Positions 26,069 through 35,526 of a stretch of DNA of 64,000 nucleotides are shown piece after piece. The notes under the pieces are model-generated. The model was not told the origin of the DNA. It was given only the letters and a program-made list of their open reading frames with translations, and ran no database searches. Source of the stretch: Nocardioides sp. (GTDB lineage Bacteria; Actinomycetota; Actinomycetes; Propionibacteriales; Nocardioidaceae); contig JBAOIH010000001.1 of NCBI GenBank assembly GCA_037045645.1, positions 1 to 64,000 on the forward strand, written 5' to 3'. Position 1 is the first letter of the stretch. Each line of letters opens with the position of its first letter. The position numbers and the translations under genes were made by a program.

Positions 26069-26508
26069 TGGCTCACTCCCGGCAGGTCGACCTCGAGCCA
26101 CGCCTTGTGGCCGGCGGGCGGAGCCTCGAATGCCAGCAGGGTCGCGTCGTCGTCTGTGGGATCCACGCGTACGCCCTCCTCCGCATTGTGCAGTCTGGCC
26201 ACCCGGGTGCGGGCTTCGGCGAGCGCGACCTCGTGGTCCTTCTCGACTTCCGCGATCTGCTCCTTCAACAGGTCGACCTCGGCGGCGTGCTTGACCATGG
26301 ACTCGGCCGCGGCGTCGTGGCGCGCGGCGACGTCGCGCAGTTCGCTGCGCCGCTGTTGCAGCCGCGTACGCATGGAGGTGGCTGCCCGACCGCTCCAGCC
26401 GATGGCGTCGAGTTGGGTGATGAGTTGGTCGCTGATCACCCGCAACTCGGCCGCCTGGTCGCGCAACTCGGCGGCACGCCGACGCATCACCGCGCTATCG
26501 CCGTACAT
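26065..26508 (-). CDS. Helical WXG100-like protein (module B)
   Basis: 147 residues from the ATG at 26508 (MYGDSAVMRRRAAELRDQ), with ribosome site GGGAGGAAG. All-helical N-terminal hairpin with a WSG turn (AIGWSGRAATSMRTRL) as in WXG100 or LXG heads, a long coiled coil (AAEVDLLKEQIAEVEKDHE), and the end PPAGHKAWLEVDLPGVSQ. The paralogue at 28575-28994 ends PPSGHIAWLSVDLPGIAA. Probably a type VII secreted or docking protein for the operon. Confidence 0.6.
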   Translation of the reverse strand: MYGDSAVMRRRAAELRDQAAELRVISDQLITQLDAIGWSGRAATSMRTRLQQRRSELRDVAARHDAAAESMVKHAAEVDLLKEQIAEVEKDHEVALAEARTRVARLHNAEEGVRVDPTDDDATLLAFEAPPAGHKAWLEVDLPGVSQ

Positions 26509-26587
26509 CCGCTTCCTCCCGCTCAACCTCCGCTCCCTTTCCCGGACGCGGGAGCGGCAAACCCTCCAGAGCCCGAAGCCTAGGAGA

Positions 26588-28054
26588 TCATCTCGCTGCG
26601 CCGTCCTGTCGCTCGATGCGCAATACCTGAACCTCCCCGGCGTCGCTGCCCCCCAAGAAGTCCGACAGGGCGCGGACGGCGTCGCGCAGGGAGAGGTCGT
26701 CGGCAGAGTCGACGATCCCGGCACCGTATTCGTACGTCTCGAAATCGTGGTTGTCGACGATCGAGCCGTCGGCATCGCGGAAACGCAACGTGGTCCGTCT
26801 CGGATCCTCACCGTTGGACTCGCCGTCGAGGTGGGGCACCAGGTCGCCGGTGTTCTCCAAGGCCAATACCCGCACGTTGCTCACCGGGTGTTCGCCGAGT
26901 GGAGACCCGGCCGTCACCACGTCGGTGATCTGGAACTCGCCCGGGTGGTTGGCCAGCGTGTGGGCCACCATTCCGCCCTGCGAGTGACCCACGAGCAGCA
27001 CTTGCTCGCCCGGCCGGATGCCTGCCTTGGCCATTGCGTCGCGTACGCCGATCGAATGGGTGGATTCTTCGCCTCGGATGCCGTGCAGGTTGGACAGGGA
27101 GTCGCGTACGTCGTGGTCCTGGGTGTGCGGCAGGGTGGCCAGATCGTCGGTGCCCGGCAGATAGACGATGTGACGGCGCTCGGTGTCGCCCGCGAGGGTC
27201 TGGACGGCGATCGTGCCGTTGTGTGCGGAGTCGGCGCTGGCAGACAGGGCGGCGACCTGGCTCAGATTGGCGATCAGGTCTCGCACTCCGCGCGGCGCGA
27301 CCGGGTCCACTCGGGTCGGATCGCGGCGCGCATCATTGTCGCCGGTGCGACCGTGCCGGGTGACGCGGGCGGTTCCGTCTGAGGGGAAGAGTGCGGCGAG
27401 CATCCCGGCGGCAGCGGCGGTCGAGGGATGCCAGGACCGACCGTCGGGTGAGGGTGCGCCGGCGAACGCTCCGCGCCAGAAGCCGTCCACGAGGCCCCCG
27501 CCGGAGTTGAAGGCCCGCTCCACGATCTCGGGATGGTCCTGGGCGAATCGTTGAAGTTCCGCGCCCGCGTCGGCTCCCCGGGCTTTGAGCCGCGTCCGCA
27601 CACCACCGGGCAGATGCGGCCAGATCGCGGCTGCTCCCGCGCCACCCAGCAATAGGAGCGGAAGGGCGTTTCCCAGGGGGTAACCGGCGGTGAGACCGAT
27701 CCGGTAGTCCAGGGCGTCGAGGCCCGCCGCGACCATTTCGTCGCTGCGCGCGAAGGCCGCCACGGCGGCGACCACGGCGACCCCGTCCAACTCCCACTCG
27801 AGCGAGGTGGGCAGCAGGCCCTGGGGTCCGCTGGTCGCGGCGAGGATCGCCGCTTCGACTTCGGCGAACGTGGCCGGTGACAGCACCGCCGACTCGACCA
27901 GGTCGCCGTCGAAGCCGACTGCGCAGGTCTCGGTGGTGAGGTCCTGGAGCATCTGTGCGCTCTGGAGGAAGAGGGTGCCGAGTTGTGCGGCCTGCTCGCG
28001 CTGCACCACCACGCCATGGCTGCCGCCGAGCACGACGTAATCCGGCCCGCTCAT
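26588..28054 (-). CDS. Alpha/beta hydrolase (lipase-like), type VII-associated (module A)
   Basis: 488 residues; the ATG at 28054 overlaps the previous stop (ATGA). The N-terminal half is helical with hydrophobic stretches (LPLLLLGGAGAAAI) and glycine turns (NSGGGLVDGF). The C-terminal half is an alpha/beta hydrolase with nucleophile elbow LLVGHSQGGMV, a candidate acid in LENTGDLVP and a candidate histidine in VDNHDFE. It may hydrolyse lipid or act as a secreted toxin. Paralogue of the protein at 23871-25154, which lacks the serine. Confidence 0.7.
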   Translation of the reverse strand: MSGPDYVVLGGSHGVVVQREQAAQLGTLFLQSAQMLQDLTTETCAVGFDGDLVESAVLSPATFAEVEAAILAATSGPQGLLPTSLEWELDGVAVVAAVAAFARSDEMVAAGLDALDYRIGLTAGYPLGNALPLLLLGGAGAAAIWPHLPGGVRTRLKARGADAGAELQRFAQDHPEIVERAFNSGGGLVDGFWRGAFAGAPSPDGRSWHPSTAAAAGMLAALFPSDGTARVTRHGRTGDNDARRDPTRVDPVAPRGVRDLIANLSQVAALSASADSAHNGTIAVQTLAGDTERRHIVYLPGTDDLATLPHTQDHDVRDSLSNLHGIRGEESTHSIGVRDAMAKAGIRPGEQVLLVGHSQGGMVAHTLANHPGEFQITDVVTAGSPLGEHPVSNVRVLALENTGDLVPHLDGESNGEDPRRTTLRFRDADGSIVDNHDFETYEYGAGIVDSADDLSLRDAVRALSDFLGGSDAGEVQVLRIERQDGAAR

Positions 28055-28578
28055 GGCGCCACCTCGTGGATCCGAGCGACAACCTGTGAGGTGCTCGCCG
28101 ACTCTCGTCGGGTCCCGTCTCGACCCACTTCCCACCACTGCGTGTCGTCGAGCACCCACGCCGCCCCCGCCGAGCCCGCCGCGCCCGACTGGGCCACCAG
28201 CATCCCCTCGCGGAAATTGGGCGGTGTCACCAGTCGCGTCAATTCGCCCGCCCACAGGCGACGCGGATAGCAGGCAATCTCGGCCGAGTTGGTGGACGCG
28301 GCCGTCAGACTCAGCACCTCGTCGCCGTGCACGCGCTGCCACGAGCACAGTGTCGAGATCCCTGCCGGGTGCGCCACGACCAGGGTCAGGTCGACCTGCC
28401 GCCCGCCGGCGACGAAGGCCCGCGCCCATGGCGCGAGCCCGTCGAGATTCGCCTCCGGCAGCACGCCGTCCAGCCGCGGACACGACGTGGCGGGCGGCCA
28501 CGGAAGGCGTACGCCCGCCCGCGCCACCGCGTCACACAGCGTCGCCGCGTCGGCCTGGAATCGCACGGGCGTACTCAT
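28051..28578 (-). CDS. EspG-like type VII secretion-associated protein (module A)
   Basis: 175 residues from MSTPVRFQADAATLCDAV; ATGA overlap with the upstream gene. The N-terminal strand-helix (VARAGVRLPWPP) and C-terminal WWEVGRDGTRRES resemble a short EspG-type chaperone and align loosely with the protein at 25151-26068. It occupies the same middle position in the operon, between the WXG-like protein and the hydrolase. Family call uncertain. Confidence 0.42.
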   Translation of the reverse strand: MSTPVRFQADAATLCDAVARAGVRLPWPPATSCPRLDGVLPEANLDGLAPWARAFVAGGRQVDLTLVVAHPAGISTLCSWQRVHGDEVLSLTAASTNSAEIACYPRRLWAGELTRLVTPPNFREGMLVAQSGAAGSAGAAWVLDDTQWWEVGRDGTRRESASTSQVVARIHEVAP

Positions 28579-28994
28579 GCCGCGATCCCCGGCAGGTCGA
28601 CGCTCAGCCAGGCAATGTGCCCCGACGGTGGCGGCACGAAGGTGGCCAACGCCAGATCGCCGGGCAGCAGGTCGAGCAGGCCCGTGACCCGCGATCGCGC
28701 CGCCGCGGCCAGTCCCTCCACGCGATTCTCGATGCGCGCGATCAACGCGACCGTCTCGTCGACCGCGTCGGCGTGCGTACGCAAGGCCGCCGCCGCGTCC
28801 TCGTGGCGTCGGGCACAGGCCGCGAGGCGCGTGGCCCCGCTGTGAACTCGCGCGCGCATCGCGTCGGCCGCCGCACCTTCCCAGATGCACGCGTGCGTCG
28901 CGGCGAGGAGATCGGCCGCCAACTCATCGAGCGTCCGGGCTCGTGATTCCAAGCCGCCGGCCAGGCGGCGGATCTGATCGGTGTCGCCATACAT
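28575..28994 (-). CDS. Helical WXG100-like protein (module A)
   Basis: 139 residues from the ATG at 28994 (MYGDTDQIRRLAGGLESR), ribosome site AAGGAG. Two-helix head with a WEG turn (ATHACIWEGAAADAMRAR), then a second helical region and the end GHIAWLSVDLPGIAA, shared with module B. First gene of the module A operon, 62 bp from the aminotransferase gene. Confidence 0.6.
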   Translation of the reverse strand: MYGDTDQIRRLAGGLESRARTLDELAADLLAATHACIWEGAAADAMRARVHSGATRLAACARRHEDAAAALRTHADAVDETVALIARIENRVEGLAAAARSRVTGLLDLLPGDLALATFVPPPSGHIAWLSVDLPGIAA

Positions 28995-29056
28995 GTCGTG
29001 GCTCCTTGTCTCGTGGACCACGACCTCCCCGCCGGGCTGACCGGCAAACGATGGCG

Positions 29057-30232
29057 TCAGAACGCTGTGGACAGCCGCGTGAGTCCTTCGCGAATAGCGG
29101 CCTGCGACCCCGCGAACGCCAGACGTACGAATCGGCCACCGTCGACGGTGTCGAAGTCGATTCCCGGTGCCATCGCCACGCCCGTACGGTCCAAGACGTC
29201 GAGGCAGAAGCCCAACGAGTCCTGCGTCAGGTGGCCCACGTCGGCATAGACATAGAACGCGCCGTCGGCAGGTGCCAGCCGCTCCACCCCCAACGCGGGC
29301 AGCCCTTCGAGCAGGAGGCGCCGGTTGTCGGCGTAGCGCGTCACGTGCGCCTCGCACTCGGCGTACGACTCCTCGGAGAAGGCCGCGATCGCTGCGTGCT
29401 GGGCCAGCGCCGGAGGGCAGATCGTGAAGTTGCCGGTGAGGATGTCCACCGCCCGCCGCAGCCTCGGCGGTACCAACATCCAGCCGATCCGCCAACCGGT
29501 CATCGAGAAGAACTTCGAGAAGGACGAGAACACGATCGCCTCGCGGCTGGTCTCCCACGCTGAGCGTGACATCGACGTGCCACCGTCGAGCGGGGCGTAC
29601 TCGATGCCGTGATAGATCTCATCCGAGATCAACTGCACCCCGTTCTCCTCGCACCAGCGCGCGATCGCGGCCAGCTCCTCGGGCAACAGCATCGTCCCGG
29701 TCGGGTTGGCCGGTGAGGCGACGACGACCCCCTTCAAGCGCGGGATCGCGGCGAGTCGTTCGACCGTGGGTTGGAAGCGGTTCTCCGGGCCGGTCTCGAT
29801 CTCCACGACCTCGCATCCCAGTGCGGACAGGACGTTGCGATAACACGGGTAGCCCGGACGCGCCATCGCCACCCGATCACCGGCTTCGAAGGCCGCCAGG
29901 AAGGCCAACAGGAAGCCGCCCGAAGAACCGGTAGTCACCACGACGTCCTGGGGGTCCACGTCGATGTCGTGCAGCCGTCGGTGATGCGCGGCGATCGCCT
30001 CGCGCAACGGTGAGATGCCGTCGGCGACGGTGTAACCGAGCGCGTCGTCACTTTGAAGCAGGCGTACGGCCTCGGCTCGCACCGCAGCGGGTGCGCCGGT
30101 GCTGGGCTGGCCCGCGACCAGGTTCACCAAGTCGCCGTGGGAGGCCTGGCGCCGTTCGGCCGCAGCGAGCAGATCCATCACATGGAAAGGCGCGATGTTG
30201 GCGCGGCTGGCGATCTCCCAACGTGACGTCAT
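29057..30232 (-). CDS. Class I/II PLP-dependent aminotransferase
   Basis: 391 residues from the ATG at 30232 (MTSRWEIASRANIAPF). Fold-type I features: LVAGQPSTGAP near the N-terminus, VTTGSSGGFLLAF, SPANPTGTML with the cofactor asparagine, and the PLP lysine in FSSFSKFFSMTGWRIGW. The start overlaps the upstream oxidoreductase stop (ATGA), so both probably share the promoter with the KstR-type box. Substrate unknown. Confidence 0.88.
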   Translation of the reverse strand: MTSRWEIASRANIAPFHVMDLLAAAERRQASHGDLVNLVAGQPSTGAPAAVRAEAVRLLQSDDALGYTVADGISPLREAIAAHHRRLHDIDVDPQDVVVTTGSSGGFLLAFLAAFEAGDRVAMARPGYPCYRNVLSALGCEVVEIETGPENRFQPTVERLAAIPRLKGVVVASPANPTGTMLLPEELAAIARWCEENGVQLISDEIYHGIEYAPLDGGTSMSRSAWETSREAIVFSSFSKFFSMTGWRIGWMLVPPRLRRAVDILTGNFTICPPALAQHAAIAAFSEESYAECEAHVTRYADNRRLLLEGLPALGVERLAPADGAFYVYADVGHLTQDSLGFCLDVLDRTGVAMAPGIDFDTVDGGRFVRLAFAGSQAAIREGLTRLSTAF

Positions 30233-31723
30233 GCCCCCGATGCTGCCAGGTCCGCCGCCGCCCGTCCGGCGCGCCGTCCGAAGAAACTGCCCTCGCCGAG
30301 CTGGGTGCCCGACGCATAGCCCGCGGCGTCTTGGGCGATGTTGGACGCGCACGCGCCCGCCGCGAACAACCCGGGGATCGTCTCGCCGTCTTCGCGCTCC
30401 ACGCGACCGTCCAGGTCGCAGGCCAGCCCACCCATCGTGAAGCCGGCATAGAGCGCGTTGCCCAACGTGAGGTCGTACGCCCCCCATGGCCCCTGGTCCT
30501 GCGGAGCCAACCAGTCGGGGTGCTTGTGGAACTCGGGGTCCTCACCCTTGGCCGCGTTCTCGTTGTACGTGGCCAGTGTGGCGGCCAACGAACCCGGCGG
30601 CAGGTTGAGCGCGGTCTCCATCTCCTCGATCGTCTCCCAGCCGTCGATGAACGGACACAGCGGGATCTCGGGGTGCTCGATGTGCTCGGAGTCGACGATC
30701 AGGTACGCCCGCTGCTCGGGCTGGCGCATCACGAAGTAGGAGGTCCGGGAGTGGTAGGAGTCCTCGGCCACGAAACGCTTGCCGTCCTTGTTCACCACGA
30801 TTCCCTTCACCAGTCCCGACGGCGGATAGAAGGGCGCGGTGATGAAGGCCTCGTTCATGTGCTCCCAGGCCCCGCCGACCGAGCGGCCGAGCCGCAGTCC
30901 CAGCCCGTCGTCGTGCGTCGCGCCCAGGGGGATCAGCTTCGAGCCCAACGTCGGGGTGAACTCCGCGACCATCTCGGGGTTCATCACGAACCCGCCCGCC
31001 GCCAGGATCACCGCCTTCGCGCGGACGTAGCCGGTCTCGTCGAAACGTCGCCAGCCCACCCCGACGACCGCTCCGGACTCATCCACGACCAGGTTCGTCA
31101 CGCCGGTCTCGAAACGCACCTCGGCGTCGCTCTCGGCGAGTCGGTCGCGCAGCAGGTCGAGCACCATCGAGGCGCCGCCGGTGTCGCCGGGCTTGGGCAC
31201 CTTGTGGCCGCGCGGGGCGGGTGGGATCTGGTCCCGAAACGGCCAGACCTTCTCGTTGCCGGTGAACATCAAGCCTTGGGTCTGCGGTTGGATCACCGCC
31301 TTGCCGGCGAAGAAGGATCGCTCGAACTCGAAGCCCAACTCCTCCAGCCAGTCGAGATGATCGGCCGACCCCTCGGCGTACGCCCGGATCTTCTCTGCGT
31401 CCGGGTCGGGCGTGACAGCCATCAGGTAGTCGAACATCGCGTTCGGGCGTGTCCGGATGGCCGGTGGCCTTCTGTACGGCCGTCCCGCCGCCGAGGTAGA
31501 AGTGACCGCCGGCCATCGACGAGGTGCCGCCGTGCACGGCCGCGCGTTCCAGCACGAGCACGCGCGCTCCGGTGCGTACGGCCTCCAATGCCGCGCAGCC
31601 GCCGGCCATGCCGAACCCGACCACGACGACGTCGAACTCCTCGGCGTCCGCAAGGACTGCCTGGTCGAGGACCTCCGGGAGCGCGACTCCCTTGGTGAAC
31701 GCTGGCACGTGCCCGTCAGTCAT
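30229..31723 (-). CDS. FAD-dependent oxidoreductase, KstD/fumarate-reductase flavoprotein type (one frameshift)
   Basis: N-terminal dinucleotide fold FDVVVVGFGMAGGCAAL, then GGTSSMAGGHFYLGGGT; from about residue 93 coding continues in the next frame (AMFDYLMAV). Removing one G of the run at 31445-31447 joins both and gives exactly 497 residues. ILAAGGFVMNPEM and AGFTMGGLACDLDGRV are typical of the family of 3-ketosteroid dehydrogenases and related flavoproteins. A KstR-type operator 20 bp before the start supports a role in steroid or related lipid breakdown. The exact reaction is not known. Confidence 0.82.
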
Positions 31724-31742
31724 GGCCGAATCGTACGGTGAA

Positions 31743-31760
31743 ACTAGAACGTGTTCTAGT
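31743..31760. promoter_or_regulatory. KstR-type operator
   Basis: ACTAGAACGTGTTCTAGT, 8-base arms around GT. Positions 31745-31758 fit the KstR consensus TNNAACNNGTTNNA for cholesterol regulon genes of mycobacteria and rhodococci. It lies just upstream of the oxidoreductase gene and about 60 bp before the divergent antiporter gene. Confidence 0.7.
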
Positions 31761-31820
31761 CAGGGTCGGCACTAGGATCAGCCTGCGTCCCGCCCAAGGC
31801 GCTCGGAGCGAGGTGAACAG

Positions 31821-33314
31821 GTGACGTTCGATGTCCACGAGTTGGATCATTTCCTCCTCGTGGCAGCGGCCGTCACGTTCTTGGCCGTCCTGGCCGTGCG
31901 CGCGAGTTCTCGCTTCGGCATGCCCTCGCTGCTGGTCTATCTGCTGATCGGCTTCATCCTCGGCGACGGGATCGGCTTCCACCTCGACGATGCCCAACTG
32001 GCCCACGCGCTCGGATTCGCCGCTCTCGCGGTGATTCTGGCCGAGGGTGGCCTGACCACCAACTGGGAGGACGTGCGACCCTCCATGCGACTCGGTGGTC
32101 TGCTCGCCACCGTGGGCGTCGTGGTCTCGATCGCGGTCGTCGCGGTGGGCGCCAAGTTTCTGCTGGGCTTCAACTGGGAGATGGCCCTGCTGCTCGGTGC
32201 CATTACCGCCCCCACCGACGCGGCTGCCGTCTTCTCGGTGCTGCGGGCACTGCCGCTGCCCAGGCGTCTCGTCGCCACCCTCGAAGCCGAATCCGGTTTC
32301 AACGACGCCCCCACGGTCGTGCTGGTCACCCTGATCGCCAGCGGTGCTATCTCCGAGAACCACCCCGGCCTGATCGCACTGATCGTGATCGCCGAACTGT
32401 TCGCGGGTGTGGTGATCGGTGCGGCCGTCGGCTTCGGAGGAGCGTGGATCCTGCGGCGCGCCGCGCTGCCCGCATCCGGCCTCTACCCGATCGCCACCTT
32501 CTGCGTGGCGTTCCTGGCGTACGGCAGCGCGGCGAGCGTCCACGCCTCCGGCTTCGCCGCGGTCTATGTCGCGGGACTCGTCCTGGGCAACAGCGAGCTG
32601 CCCCACGGCGCCGCCACGCGGTCCTTTGCAGAAGGCGTCGGCTGGATCGCCCAGATCGGCCTCTTCGTGATGCTCGGCCTGGTCATGCAGATCGCAGACA
32701 TCACCTGGGAGGTCGTGGGTGCCGCGCTGGTGGCCGGGACCGTGCTGACGATCGCCGCCCGACCGATCTCGGTCTGGGTCAGTTGCCTAGGCAGTGGCCT
32801 GCGGCTCAACGAGATGGGCTTCCTCTCGTGGGCGGGGCTGCGTGGCGCGGTGCCGATCGTACTTGCGACGATCCCGTTGGCCGAAGGTGTGCACGGGGCG
32901 CGTGAACTCTTCGCGATCGTCTTCGTCCTGGTCTTCCTCGACACGCTGGTGACCGCGCCGACGCTGCCCGCCTTCGCCCGGTTGCTGCGGGTCGTGCGCC
33001 GGTCGGAGCCGCGCTACCTCGATATCGAAGCCGCCCCCTTGGAGCGCATCGCCGCCGACCTCCTGCAGGTGTCGATCAGCGACAAGTCGCATATGCACGG
33101 GGTGGAGGTGGGCGAACTGCGGTTGCCCCTGGGCGCGTCCATCTCGCTGGTGATCCGAGACGGCGAAACGCTGGTGCCGGAGCGACGAACCGTACTCAAA
33201 CACGGGGACGACGTGCTCGTCGTGACCCCGCGCAAACTGCGCAAACGCACCGAGGAGCGACTGCGCAAGGTCTCGCGCAAGGGCCGACTGGCCGCGTGGC
33301 TCGACGAGGACTGA
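31821..33314 (+). CDS. Potassium/proton antiporter, CPA family with C-terminal TrkA_C domain
   Basis: 497 residues, about 12 membrane helices (core motif AITAPTDAAAVFSVLRAL) and a cytoplasmic C-terminal RCK/TrkA_C-type domain from about residue 410 (LQVSISDKSHMHGVEVGEL, then HGDDVLVVTPRKL). Fits NhaP2/CvrA-type antiporters that set cell potassium and pH. Divergent from the oxidoreductase operon; ends in a terminator shared with the convergent LytR_C gene. Confidence 0.87.
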   Translation: MTFDVHELDHFLLVAAAVTFLAVLAVRASSRFGMPSLLVYLLIGFILGDGIGFHLDDAQLAHALGFAALAVILAEGGLTTNWEDVRPSMRLGGLLATVGVVVSIAVVAVGAKFLLGFNWEMALLLGAITAPTDAAAVFSVLRALPLPRRLVATLEAESGFNDAPTVVLVTLIASGAISENHPGLIALIVIAELFAGVVIGAAVGFGGAWILRRAALPASGLYPIATFCVAFLAYGSAASVHASGFAAVYVAGLVLGNSELPHGAATRSFAEGVGWIAQIGLFVMLGLVMQIADITWEVVGAALVAGTVLTIAARPISVWVSCLGSGLRLNEMGFLSWAGLRGAVPIVLATIPLAEGVHGARELFAIVFVLVFLDTLVTAPTLPAFARLLRVVRRSEPRYLDIEAAPLERIAADLLQVSISDKSHMHGVEVGELRLPLGASISLVIRDGETLVPERRTVLKHGDDVLVVTPRKLRKRTEERLRKVSRKGRLAAWLDED

Positions 33315-33327
33315 GAGCGCTCAGTCC
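33308..33327. terminator. Bidirectional terminator containing both stop codons
   Basis: GGACTGAG (33308-33315), loop AGCG, CTCAGTCC (33320-33327). The antiporter stop (33312-33314) and the convergent gene's stop (33321-33323) both lie within the stems. Confidence 0.65.
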
Positions 33328-33833
33328 ATCGTGCCCGGAGGCGCGCAGATCATCGCGTCGCGTTCGCTCTCGGCCGACTTCTCGCCCTGGACGAGCTTGT
33401 TGAAGCGCGGACCCACGACCACCACGATCCCCTCGCCCAGCCGCTCGCCCTTGAGCACAGGGGTCTTCGGACCGAGGAAACTCTTGACCAACTTCACTGC
33501 CGGGTTGTCCGGCTCAGCGGACCAGATCTGGGCATAGACGACCTTGGTGTCGCGTGGCGCGTTGCCGTCGTCGCCGGCCACGAATCCCTGCTCGGCGAAG
33601 AGGGCCCGCGAGCGTGAGGCCAGCCCGCTTCGGGTGCTGGCGTTGAAGACACTCACCACGACCTGGTCGGGATAGACCTTCGTACCTGCGGGCACGTGGG
33701 TGTCCTCGCATAGTGGGGCTTCCTCCGCCTTGGGCAGCGGAGCAGTCAGAGCCGACCAACCCCACAGCGTCGCCCCGAGGACGAGGGCGCACAAGAAGAT
33801 GAGCGTCAGGCTCGTACGGGCGGCGCGGATCAC
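33321..33833 (-). CDS. LytR_C-domain membrane-anchored protein
   Basis: 170 residues. One N-terminal membrane helix (LTLIFLCALVLGATLWGW), an extracytoplasmic linker with a cysteine (APLCEDTH), then a LytR/CpsA C-terminal domain (VVVSVFNASTRSGLASRSRALFAEQGF, then IVVVVGPRF). A cysteine near the end could form a disulfide with the first. It is a cell-envelope protein, likely linked to wall polymer attachment; no catalytic LytR core is present. Confidence 0.82.
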   Translation of the reverse strand: MIRAARTSLTLIFLCALVLGATLWGWSALTAPLPKAEEAPLCEDTHVPAGTKVYPDQVVVSVFNASTRSGLASRSRALFAEQGFVAGDDGNAPRDTKVVYAQIWSAEPDNPAVKLVKSFLGPKTPVLKGERLGEGIVVVVGPRFNKLVQGEKSAESERDAMICAPPGTMD

Positions 33834-33875
33834 CGCGCGAGTCTAGCCAGGGCAGGTGCGGGCTAGGCTCCGGCC

Positions 33876-35525
33876 ATGAGTGAGACGCCTCCGGACGCGA
33901 CGCCCGCAGCTGCCGGATCCGAAGCCCCCACCCCGGAAGAGTCCGCCCCGGCAGATCCCGTCCCGCAAGACCCGATCTCGGCCGCCATCGCCCCGGGCTA
34001 TGCGTTCGAGGGGCCCGCGCTCGAACTCGGCGGCCTGATGCTCAATGCCGACGATCTCTCCGACGTCCACATCCGGATCCCGCTCGGAATGCTCAACCGG
34101 CACGGCCTGGTGGCGGGCGCCACCGGCACCGGCAAGACCAAGACCCTGCAGCTGCTCGCCGAGCAGCTCAGTGCCAACGGCGTCCCGGTCTTCGCGGCCG
34201 ACATCAAGGGCGACCTGTCGGGCCTCTCCGTGCCTGGCGAGGCGAACGAGAAGTTGCTGGCTCGGACCAAGTCGGTCGGCCAAGACTGGACCGCGACCGG
34301 ATTCCCGACCGAGTTCTACGCCATCGGCGGCGAGGGCATCGGCGTCCCGGTCCGCGTCACCATGAGCGCGTTCGGGCCTACGCTGCTGGCCAAGGTGCTC
34401 GGCCTCAACGAGACGCAGGAGTCCTCGCTGGGCCTGGTCTTCTACTACTGCGACCAGAACGGTCTGCCCCTTCTCGACCTGGCCGACCTGCGCGCCGTCT
34501 TGCAGTACCTGACCGGCGACGAGGCAGGCAAGGCCGAACTCAAGGGCATCGGCGGCCTGTCCAGCCAGACCGCGGGCGTGATCTTGCGCGAACTCGTGGC
34601 TTTCGAAGCCCAGGGCGCCGACGTCTTCTTCGGCGAGCCCGAGTTCGACACCCGCGAGTTCCTGCGTACGACTCCCGAAGGCCAGGGCGTGATCAGCCTG
34701 TTGGAGTTGCCCAACCTGCAGAACCGGCCCGCGCTCTTCTCCACATTCTTGATGTGGATGCTGGCCGACCTCTTCCACGACCTGCCGGAGGAGGGTGACC
34801 TCGACAAGCCCAAGCTGGTCTTCTTCTTCGACGAGGCGCACCTGCTGTTCAACGACGCCTCGGACGCGTTCCTCGATCAGATCGCCCAGACCGTACGCCT
34901 GATCCGCTCCAAGGGCGTCGGTGTCTTCTTCGTGACCCAGTCGCCGACCGACGTGCCCGATGAGGTGCTCGGCCAACTCGGCTCGCGGATCCAGCACCAA
35001 CTGCGTGCCCACACGCCCAACGACGCCAAGGCGCTCAAGGCGACCGTGAACACCTACCCCAACTCGGCCTACGACGACCTCGGTTCGGTGATCACCAGCC
35101 TGGGCATCGGCGAGGCGGTCGTGACGGTGATGAACGAACGTGGCGCTCCCACGCCTGTCGCCTGGACCCGCCTGCGCGCGCCCGAGTCGTTGATGGATGC
35201 CGCCCCCGCGGACGCGATGCAGGCGAGCGTCAAGGCGTCGCCACTCCATGCGAAGTACGCCGAGGAGATCGACCGCGAGTCCGCGCGCGAACTCCTGGCC
35301 AAGAAGCTCGAAGAGGGCGCCCGCAAGGCGGCCGAGGACGCCAAGGTCAAGGAGATGGCCCGCGAGCAACGCAACGAACGCGTCGAGACCAAGGCCAAGA
35401 AGTCGGCACAGAAGGCCGAGGAAGGACTTGTCACCCAAGTGGTGAAGTCCGGGGCCTTCAGGGACTTCATGCGTACGGCGGCCCGCGAGATCGCGCGTGG
35501 CATGTTCAAGTCAGGGAGGCGCTGA
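33876..35525 (+). CDS. HerA-like ATPase (DUF853 family)
   Basis: 549 residues. Walker A VAGATGTGKTKTLQLLAEQL near residue 85, Walker B LVFFFDEAHLLF, and arginine-rich GLSSQTAGVILRELVAFE in the core. The C-terminus is a long charged lysine/alanine/glutamate helix (about 470-530). DUF853 proteins are hexameric FtsK/HerA-type ATPases of uncertain role. Start ATG at 33876; a basic end FKSGRR. Confidence 0.87.
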   Translation: MSETPPDATPAAAGSEAPTPEESAPADPVPQDPISAAIAPGYAFEGPALELGGLMLNADDLSDVHIRIPLGMLNRHGLVAGATGTGKTKTLQLLAEQLSANGVPVFAADIKGDLSGLSVPGEANEKLLARTKSVGQDWTATGFPTEFYAIGGEGIGVPVRVTMSAFGPTLLAKVLGLNETQESSLGLVFYYCDQNGLPLLDLADLRAVLQYLTGDEAGKAELKGIGGLSSQTAGVILRELVAFEAQGADVFFGEPEFDTREFLRTTPEGQGVISLLELPNLQNRPALFSTFLMWMLADLFHDLPEEGDLDKPKLVFFFDEAHLLFNDASDAFLDQIAQTVRLIRSKGVGVFFVTQSPTDVPDEVLGQLGSRIQHQLRAHTPNDAKALKATVNTYPNSAYDDLGSVITSLGIGEAVVTVMNERGAPTPVAWTRLRAPESLMDAAPADAMQASVKASPLHAKYAEEIDRESARELLAKKLEEGARKAAEDAKVKEMAREQRNERVETKAKKSAQKAEEGLVTQVVKSGAFRDFMRTAAREIARGMFKSGRR

Positions 35526-35526
35526 G

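Noticed and set aside
33843..35438. A 531-codon open reading frame on the minus strand
   Set aside because: Antisense of the HerA-like gene; low-complexity composition and no motifs.
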